Positions 8,097-12,604 of a DNA stretch of 12,604 nucleotides are shown here, piece by piece. The translations under genes were made by a program, and so were the position numbers. Each line of letters begins with the position of its first letter. Position 1 is the first letter of the stretch. Origin of the DNA: Euperipatoides rowelli (taxonomy: Eukaryota > Onychophora > Udeonychophora > Euonychophora > Peripatopsidae); the NCBI GenBank assembly GCA_003024985.2, contig PXIH01S0000946.1; one strand, written 5' to 3'. The notes beneath the pieces are model-generated. The model searched no databases. It had not been told where the DNA came from and saw only the letters and a list, made by a program, of their open reading frames with translations.

Positions 8097-8474
8097 TAGT
8101 AGTCACTGCCCTTAACAATCATTGTCATAAATGTATAAGTCTAGTGAGATCCTTAATAATCGTTGTCATAAACGTAATAAGTCTAGTGAGTTCCCTTAAT
8201 AATCGTCAAAAACGTAATAAGTCTAGTGAGTGCCCTTAATAATCGCTCTGTCATAAACATAAGTTGTGTGAGTGCCCTTAATCGTTGTCATAAACATAAG
8301 TCTAGTGAGTGCCCTTAAAATTGTCATAAACATAATAAGTCTAGTGAGTGCCCTTAATAATCAGTCAAATGTAATAAGCTAATGAGTGCCCTTAATAATC
8401 GTTCCATCGTAAACATGAGTCTAGTGCATTCCCTTAATAATTCTTCTGTCATAAACGTAATAATTGTCTCGTGC
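8097..8474 (+). repeat. Minisatellite, about 9 units of roughly 43 bp
   Basis: The unit has the parts gtctagtgagtgccc, ttaataatcgttgtc and ataaacgtaataa. Clear unit starts lie near 8139, 8181, 8221, 8300, 8339 and 8419. Degenerate starts lie near 8097, 8263 and 8378. Unit length varies from about 38 to 45 because of small deletions, as in the shortened aatcgtcaaaaac copy near 8202. The array ends in a partial unit (gtctcgtgc) that runs directly into the dispersed repeat at 8474. A 79-codon open frame across the start of the array is a by-product of the repeat. Confidence 0.9.
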
Positions 8475-8604
8475 TTTTAAAGTGGTATATCAATGCCTAT
8501 TTCTGCTTCATTGATTTATGTGTATTTTTGTAAAAAAAATGCTTGTTTCATTAATTAGTTATATTCGGTCCAAAAATGCATCAAAATTAGACTTTTGTTC
8601 CAAT
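8474..8604 (+). repeat. Dispersed repeat, copy 2, joined to the minisatellite
   Basis: This is a direct copy of 1055-1186. It starts at cttttaaagtggtatat, right where the minisatellite stops. The following sequence up to about 8718 differs from copy 1: it contains gctgacgtcaag, aaatctcgcgtgg and gaccaatcagaatgacg. It is less AT-rich than its surroundings and may be the body or tail of the same element. No ORF is credible. Confidence 0.8.
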
Positions 8605-8718
8605 ATGTATCAAAATATAAATCCAGATGCTGACGTCAAGTCTATAATTTTGCCTGAAAAATCTCGCGTGGACTCAGTAATAGTTGTGTGGTTGTCAGAC
8701 CAATCAGAATGACGAGAA

Positions 8719-9047
8719 CCTAGAACCCGGATCCAATAAGTGACATTTTAGTAAATGGATAGAATTAGAATTATCAGTGACTACCAAACATTCACCCATC
8801 TAAGGGATGCTTTTCAGCTTTATTTTATTATTTACAGTCCTAACCTTACCCTTAACCTGAACCCTAACTCTTACTACGTATTTAACACATTAGGTTTGAA
8901 CCCTAGGATAATATAGAGGTGAAATAATCCTCTTTTGATCAATTTTGATAATTTGACACCAACTTCCATTGGCTCTCGTAATGACAGAAATATATGCATA
9001 GATGTTAAAAACGCGGTAATTGTCACTTATTGGATACAGTTTCTAGA
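8719..9047 (+). mobile_element. Telomere-hexamer MITE family, copy C (329 bp)
   Basis: Terminal inverted repeats of 27 bases, 8719-8745 (cctagaa...aataagtgaca) and 9021-9047 (tgtcacttattgg...tctaga), match at 23 positions. Inside lies tttattttattatttacagt, then telomere-like hexamers in register: cctaac-cttacc-cttaac-ctgaac-cctaac-tcttac (8839-8874). A tactacgta word follows. There is no ORF. The interior aligns in opposite orientation with copy D. I could not fix a target duplication, so the superfamily is open. Confidence 0.7.
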
Positions 9048-9586
9048 TACTTCTATCAGAATGATAGCCCAATGATTTAAAGCTTGATTTTTGTATTTGC
9101 AGTCAGTGGTTTTTATAAAGGCAGCTCAAAACTAACCCAAGTAAGCTGAAAATAAACCTATAACAGTTTTTATTTGCATTAAAAAATATAATTCCTAAGA
9201 ATGTTTAAGAAATATTATTAAAAACTTTGGAAATAATAGTTAATTATTTCTCATTATCGCATATTTAAGTTAATAAGCTAATGTATAAAAGCCTCCCGGA
9301 GGTTTTTTTTCTTTTTTTAAAATTGACTTCAACCCCAAGAATAAGTCTCAAAATTTTATGGATTTTATATTAATGCTAAGAAAGTAACTGTTTTCTCTGT
9401 TCTTTTATATTCATCTTCAAAACTTTATAACACTTTTGTTNAATTAGTCATAAAAAAAAACAAGGTAGGGTATTTTAATAAAAGTTTTTTTTTAAATTTC
9501 AAACTGAAGACAGATATGCATAATTACAAATAGAAAATTCTAACCTTTTCATTGGCAAATAAAAGTATTAGATCTTCATATTAGGA
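9048..9586. other. AT-rich intronic stretch
   Basis: No gene is seen. A 38-base microexon-like interval (9103-9140) has a good acceptor and a gtaagc donor, but its phase cannot join the flanking exons. cctcc-c-ggagg followed by T8 (9292-9308) looks like a bacterial terminator and is taken as chance in this eukaryotic setting. The rest is low-complexity A/T sequence. Confidence 0.35.
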
Positions 9587-9877
9587 CCTAATGGAAGCAA
9601 GGAATTATGAACTTTTCAAGTGCATAGTGCTCGCTGATTGGTTAATGGTTAAATATCAGTATGGTGGACATAAATTCTGTTAAAATTATCAAAATCGATT
9701 AAAAAAGGATTATTTCACGCCTTCATCATCATAGGGTTGGGGCATAGTGGGTTTAATATACGTAGTAGAAGTTAATGTTCAGGATTAGGGAAAGGTTAGG
9801 ACTGTAAATAATAAAATAACGCTGCTATCCATCTTGATCATGTGACTAAAAGTTCATAATTCCTCGCTTCCGCTAGG
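9587..9877 (-). mobile_element. Telomere-hexamer MITE family, copy D (291 bp)
   Basis: Terminal inverted repeats of 30 bases, 9587-9616 (cctaatggaagc...gaactttt) and 9848-9877 (aaaagttcataattcctcgc...gctagg), match at 27 positions. The interior is the reverse complement of copy C. Shared words include gattatttcacgcc / ggtgaaataatcc, tacgtagtaga, gttaggactgtaaataataaaataa, and degenerate hexamers on the minus strand (cctaac-ctttcc-ctaatc-ctgaac). The termini differ from copy C except for the cctag start and a ...gaactttt / ...gacatttt end, so C and D look like subfamilies. There is no ORF. Confidence 0.75.
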
Positions 9878-10063
9878 CGCGAGTTATATTCTTAGTTCAG
9901 TTTTACATTAATGTAATTTTTTATTGCAAGGACAGCTAAATAATTTAATCTTTCTTGTGTTTGCGACGATTGATCGCCGATAGTTTTTAAATCATGCAAG
10001 AGCAGAAAAAGATACTTCAGCTGAGTAATTTGTGGCTGGAGTACTTCAAGCAGAAATAAACAT

Positions 10064-10071
10064 TTGGATAC
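10064..10071. repeat. Left target-site duplication TTGGATAC
   Basis: This is an exact match to 10824-10831 across the 752-bp element. Eight bases is the duplication length made by hAT transposases. Confidence 0.85.
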
Positions 10072-10823
10072 TAGCGATGGCAAGAGTTACTTCTCAAAAG
10101 GAGCAGTAGCGACCTGTGACTGCTACAGCTCTGAACCCGATACTTTTACCTGCTACTTTTTATCACTGTGATAAGCACTATGCATATCGATATCGTGTTT
10201 CACTTTTTCCTAAGGTTTTTAGCGCCGCCTATTTGCAAGTCATAGCACATATCAAAAACACTCTGTGACTGGGACAACTATCATTGTTAAACACCATAAC
10301 TGCGATCGCTGTAAACTACTAGCCCACCATTGAAAGAGCAGTTGAGTTGAGAATTGAACGTGAAGTAAAATGGGAAGTTTAGCTTGAAGTGTCAACTAAT
10401 AAAAATGGATTTAGTTTTGTAGAATAATTGACAGTATGAGGTATGCTGTATGACAAAATATTCATTATAATTTTGTTTACTGCATAATAAATATTTTATT
10501 CATACCACAAAAATGTTAAAAATAAATTAATACAATACTGAATTTGTCTAAATTGAAATGATTATTTTCATATCGTTAATTTTTTTTCTTCTATTTTTTC
10601 GTGAACCCTAATCTTAAAACATAAATTAAAAAAAATATATGATCTAAGAGATACACGGAAGAAATGGTAGAATCAGGAAGGAACAGTAGCGCTGTCTATG
10701 AAATACAGGCATTAACTAAAGTGGAGGAGAAAATCGACTTGAAGTTGTGACAATGTAGCAGGCTTGTACAGAAAATAGGAGCAGTGACAAAATAGCAGAC
10801 TGTGATTTAACAACCCATCCCTA
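10072..10823. mobile_element. hAT-type non-autonomous transposon (752 bp)
   Basis: The left end is tagcgatggc. The right end, read as complement, is tagggatggg, so 8 of the first 10 bases match and both fit the hAT YARNG rule. A perfect 8-bp target duplication, TTGGATAC, lies on both sides. Subterminal ggagcagt words occur near both ends (about 10099 and 10780), as is usual for transposase-binding repeats of this superfamily. The left subterminal also holds the stem gtagc/gctac. No transposase ORF remains, so movement would have needed a partner encoded elsewhere. The perfect duplication suggests a fairly recent insertion. It lies in the same sense interval as the inferred intron. Confidence 0.88.
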
Positions 10824-10831
10824 TTGGATAC
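10824..10831. repeat. Right target-site duplication TTGGATAC
   Basis: This is the exact copy of 10064-10071, directly after the right terminal inverted repeat. Confidence 0.85.
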
Positions 10832-10971
10832 AAATTGTGAAGATTTCTTTTTGTTTTTCTCTTATTGCAGTTTTCCATATGCAGCTTAACTCACAATATT
10901 TTCCTCCATCATTTTTTACTATTTTTAATTAAATACAGTAACTAGTGGAAACCCATCGAATTCAACAGTAA

Positions 10972-11065
10972 TTTTTTTTTTTTTTTGGGGGGGGGGGGCC
11001 AGAATTTTGAGACATATTTGGAACTATGGTAAACACTCCCATGTTATTTGCTCCCCCCCCCCCCC
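10972..11065. repeat. T15-G12 ... C13 homopolymer hairpin
   Basis: Fifteen T (10972-10986) run into twelve G (10987-10998). Thirteen C (11053-11065), followed by acaaaa, lie 54 bases on. The G and C tracts can pair, and the flanking T and A runs can lengthen the stem. Such tracts can also form quadruplexes or misassemble, so the exact lengths are uncertain. Confidence 0.7.
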
Positions 11066-11113
11066 ACAAAATGGGAGTCTATTTTAATTGTGTAAAATGA
11101 CGGAATTCAATTG

Positions 11114-11310
11114 CCCCCCCCCCCTAGCACCCCCATGTGATTCTAGACCTCTAGGGCAACACAAATTTCCAATTTGAACTTAATCGGAGCATTTTATAAA
11201 ATTGAGATTTTGGGGGGCCCCTAGCACCCACATGTGACCACCTAGGACCTTGACCTTTTATATACATATTCTAGACCTCTACAGTAACATTAATTTCAAC
11301 TTAATTTGAC
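11114..11310 (+). repeat. Two direct copies of a C-rich unit
   Basis: Copy 1 (about 11114-11185) is C11, then tagcacccccatgtga, ttctagacctcta and aatttgaacttaat. Copy 2 (about 11212-11305) is gggggg-cccc, tagcacccacatgtga, an extra insert of about 30 bases, ttctagacctcta and atttcaacttaat. The spacing is about 96 bases. The unit is unknown. The shared tagcaccc after a C tract also occurs at 877-889. Confidence 0.7.
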
Positions 11311-12118
11311 AACCATTGGGGAGTAAATTCAATTTAAAGAGTTCGGAATGGCGGATAGATACACAGAGTAAATTTGTTTTTTAATATATTAATTAATTAA
11401 TTAAAACCTTCAGACTTTAAAAAAAAAGAGAAAATTAATGTTATTTGAAATAAAATGAGATATTTGACAGTTTTTAACACGAATACAACTGACTGCATAT
11501 GTATCCCAACAGCCGGACTTTTAACCTATAAACATGCCATCACTTGTTCACAAAGCAGTTAGAGTTAACCTAACCTCCAACGTATTATAAATAAATTTAA
11601 CATTAAATTATTAAAATAATATAAATATATATTAAAAAAAATACAAATTAATTCAACAACAAATAAAGAACAGAAATAATTTGCTGTTGCAATAATTCCC
11701 ATTGGTTCATAATTTCCTTTTAGTGTTGATAATTTACCCGTACCATAAATGCGCGTTTTATAATTGTTTCTATGAAAATTTTCACCATCATAAATTTCCT
11801 GCCCTGGGCCCCGGCATTATAAAGATTATGGCAGCACTGTTCATTATTATTAAAGCAAATCAATCTTATAACAAAGCTGGGAAAAGACCAGAGTCTTATT
11901 ACAAAGAAACTGGACATTAACAAACAATAACATTTTTCAATCAATTTACATGAAACTTGGCACATATGATCCCTTCATTAAAAAAAATCTTTGCAATGAC
12001 CCGTTTCAAAATAGTGATTATTTTACTTCAAAAGTATGAGTCAGGGGAAAGGGGAGAATAGCATTCTTTCAAGTTTTTCGTTAATTATACTCTAATGTCC
12101 ATTATGTTTCTTTTCCAG
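11311..12118. other. AT-rich stretch before the second exon
   Basis: No gene is seen. The stretch holds a (ttaa)n palindromic run (about 11388-11403), a short gttagagttaacctaacc word (11560-11577) and a GC-rich near-palindrome (11800-11816, tgccctgggccccggca). Overlapping stop-free frames on both strands around 11702-11965 are compositional and lack splice or start support. The last about 30 bases form the branch and pyrimidine tract of the acceptor at 12118. Confidence 0.35.
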
Positions 12119-12252
12119 AGAAAATATATTTAATAATCTTCCAGAATTATTATCTTTGGATAGTATTGTAGAAGAAAAGGATCAAGATGCTTCTGATTGC
12201 ATTTGCTTTAAGGAAGAAGAAGATAGGAATAAGGAATTGGACTTACTTGGAG
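12119..12252 (+). CDS. Internal exon 2 of an unrecognised gene, acidic
   Basis: The 134-base exon follows a strong acceptor (atgtttcttttccag, AG at 12117-12118) and precedes a donor (ggag|gtaaat, GT at 12253). One base completes the upstream codon, 44 codons are open from 12120, and one base remains. In this frame an upstream stop lies at 12093-12095 and a downstream stop at 12267-12269, both outside the splice borders, so the open interval matches the exon. The peptide starts ENIFNNLPELLSLDSI and continues with an acidic, charged tail: 11 D/E in the last 28 residues, ending KELDLLG. It is visibly less AT-rich than its surroundings. I recognise no family. The charged tail suggests a solvent-exposed or disordered linker. 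The next exon must begin with two bases completing a codon and lies beyond the window. Confidence 0.6.
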
Positions 12253-12442
12253 GTAAATCTAACTGGTAACTTCATATAATTTAGATCTAGTTGTATTAGA
12301 AACTGGACTTAAGTATAATTCTAAATCTCTTTACCCTTTGAAATAACCATTCTTTGTTCAAAAACATTATACCAGAGGGAGCCAGTTTTTTTTTTTTTTG
12401 TACTTCTGAAATTATCATTAAAGCTCATGTTCATTTGAGAAC
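12253..12442 (+). other. Start of the next intron
   Basis: AT-rich sequence after the donor, with a T13 run near 12388-12400. No element or exon is seen. Confidence 0.35.
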
Positions 12443-12604
12443 CGTTGAACTCAAACAAAACTGTTTTGACTATGACTATTCAATCATTTATGGGATTTAT
12501 GAGTGTGGACCAAATTGTTTTACTATGTGATTATTCAATCAGTTATGGGATTTATAAATGTGGATTAAACTGTTTTGGTGACTATTCAATCAGGAAATTT
12601 ATGA
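12443..12604 (+). repeat. Minisatellite of 51-55 bp units, continuing past the window
   Basis: Units start with tgactattcaatca at 12473, 12528 (tgattattcaatca) and 12579. The first two are 55 and 51 bases long. They share ttatgggattta, tgtgga and aactgtttt words. The stretch 12443-12472 (aactcaaacaaaactgtttt) matches the unit's 3' half, so the array begins with a partial unit. The third unit is cut by the window end and already diverges (caggaaatttatga). Confidence 0.85.

Larger units (their letters stand above)
5231..12118 (+). other. Inferred 6,888-base intron loaded with transposons
   Basis: The interval runs from the GT at 5231 to the AG at 12117-12118 and joins two exons of matching phase. 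It contains no other exon that I could fit in a compatible open phase. It hosts two hAT-type elements, at least two foldback elements, two telomere-hexamer MITEs, a minisatellite, a dispersed repeat and a tRNA-like relic. If the two exons belong to different genes, or if an exon was missed, this interval is not one intron. Confidence 0.45.

Noticed and set aside
8000-8239. 79-codon open frame on the plus strand
   Set aside because: Much of it is translation of the 43-bp minisatellite (repeating ISLV-type text), so it is a by-product of the repeat.
8839-8874. True interstitial telomere or a chromosome-fusion scar
   Set aside because: The hexamers are degenerate and recur at the same internal place in several transposon copies, so they belong to the element and do not mark a former chromosome end.
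9103-9140. 38-base microexon candidate with tgcag acceptor and gtaagc donor
   Set aside because: The frame required after the exon at 5161-5230 meets TAA at once, and the only open frame has the wrong phase.
9287-9320. GC stem plus T8, like a bacterial rho-independent terminator
   Set aside because: The window is eukaryotic, the stem is only five base pairs, and T runs are common here. It is most likely chance.
10871-10937. Exon-like interval after a very strong pyrimidine tract and gcag
   Set aside because: The open frame has the wrong phase for the flanking exons and encodes low-complexity F/L/H/I text. The frame that would fit meets TAA after six codons.
11702-11965. Overlapping open frames of 72 and 81 codons on opposite strands
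   Set aside because: Composition is that of AT-rich non-coding DNA (I/F/N/Y/K rich), and the two frames overlap. There is no splice or start evidence.

Overview
The window is AT-rich (roughly 70% A+T by eye), has no dense coding and carries four single-base N calls (3697, 4267, 7400, 9441). It looks like draft assembly sequence from a metazoan nuclear genome, most plausibly a marine invertebrate. The grounds are spliced exons with GT/AG borders and long polypyrimidine tracts, tRNA-like SINE-type pieces, hAT-type non-autonomous transposons, many foldback elements and long C/G homopolymers. I cannot name the species. I see no bacterial operon, CRISPR array, rRNA gene or intact transposase.

Coding content is small: two internal exons on the + strand, at 5161-5230 and 12119-12252. 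Each has an acceptor and a donor and only one open frame. Their phases match: the first ends with two bases of a codon and the second starts with the one base that completes it. The simplest reading is that they are consecutive exons of one gene, separated by a 6,888-base intron, with more exons beyond both window edges. I do not recognise the 67-residue stretch they encode. Its second half is strongly acidic.

Left part (1-5160): AT-rich sequence with a foldback at 236-656, one copy of a dispersed repeat at 1055-1186, a tRNA-Ser-like pseudogene or SINE head at 2102-2192 followed by a T9 run, a G-rich transposon-end-like patch near 3375-3520, and two opposite-facing members of a MITE family (3744-3950 and 4191-4290) that carry degenerate telomere-like hexamers. 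A long hairpin lies at 4783-4922.

Intron (5231-12118): a foldback just inside the donor (5259-5506); a second, larger foldback (6208-6650); an inverted-repeat element split by a 422-bp hAT-type insertion with a near-perfect 8-bp target duplication (6749-7170); a second tRNA-like piece (7463-7532); a 43-bp minisatellite (8097-8474) running straight into the second copy of the dispersed repeat (8474-8604); two more telomere-hexamer MITEs in opposite orientation (8719-9047, 9587-9877); a 752-bp hAT-type element with a perfect TTGGATAC target duplication (10072-10823); and a zone of C/G homopolymers with a duplicated C-rich unit (10972-11310). After the second exon the window ends in another minisatellite, with units of 51-55 bp.

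The repeats do not form a system with the gene. They record repeated colonisation of an intron by non-autonomous DNA transposons. The observations most worth checking are the nested and target-site-verified hAT elements, the telomere-like hexamer MITE family, and the minisatellite joined to a dispersed repeat. I found no convincing evidence of a new molecular system.
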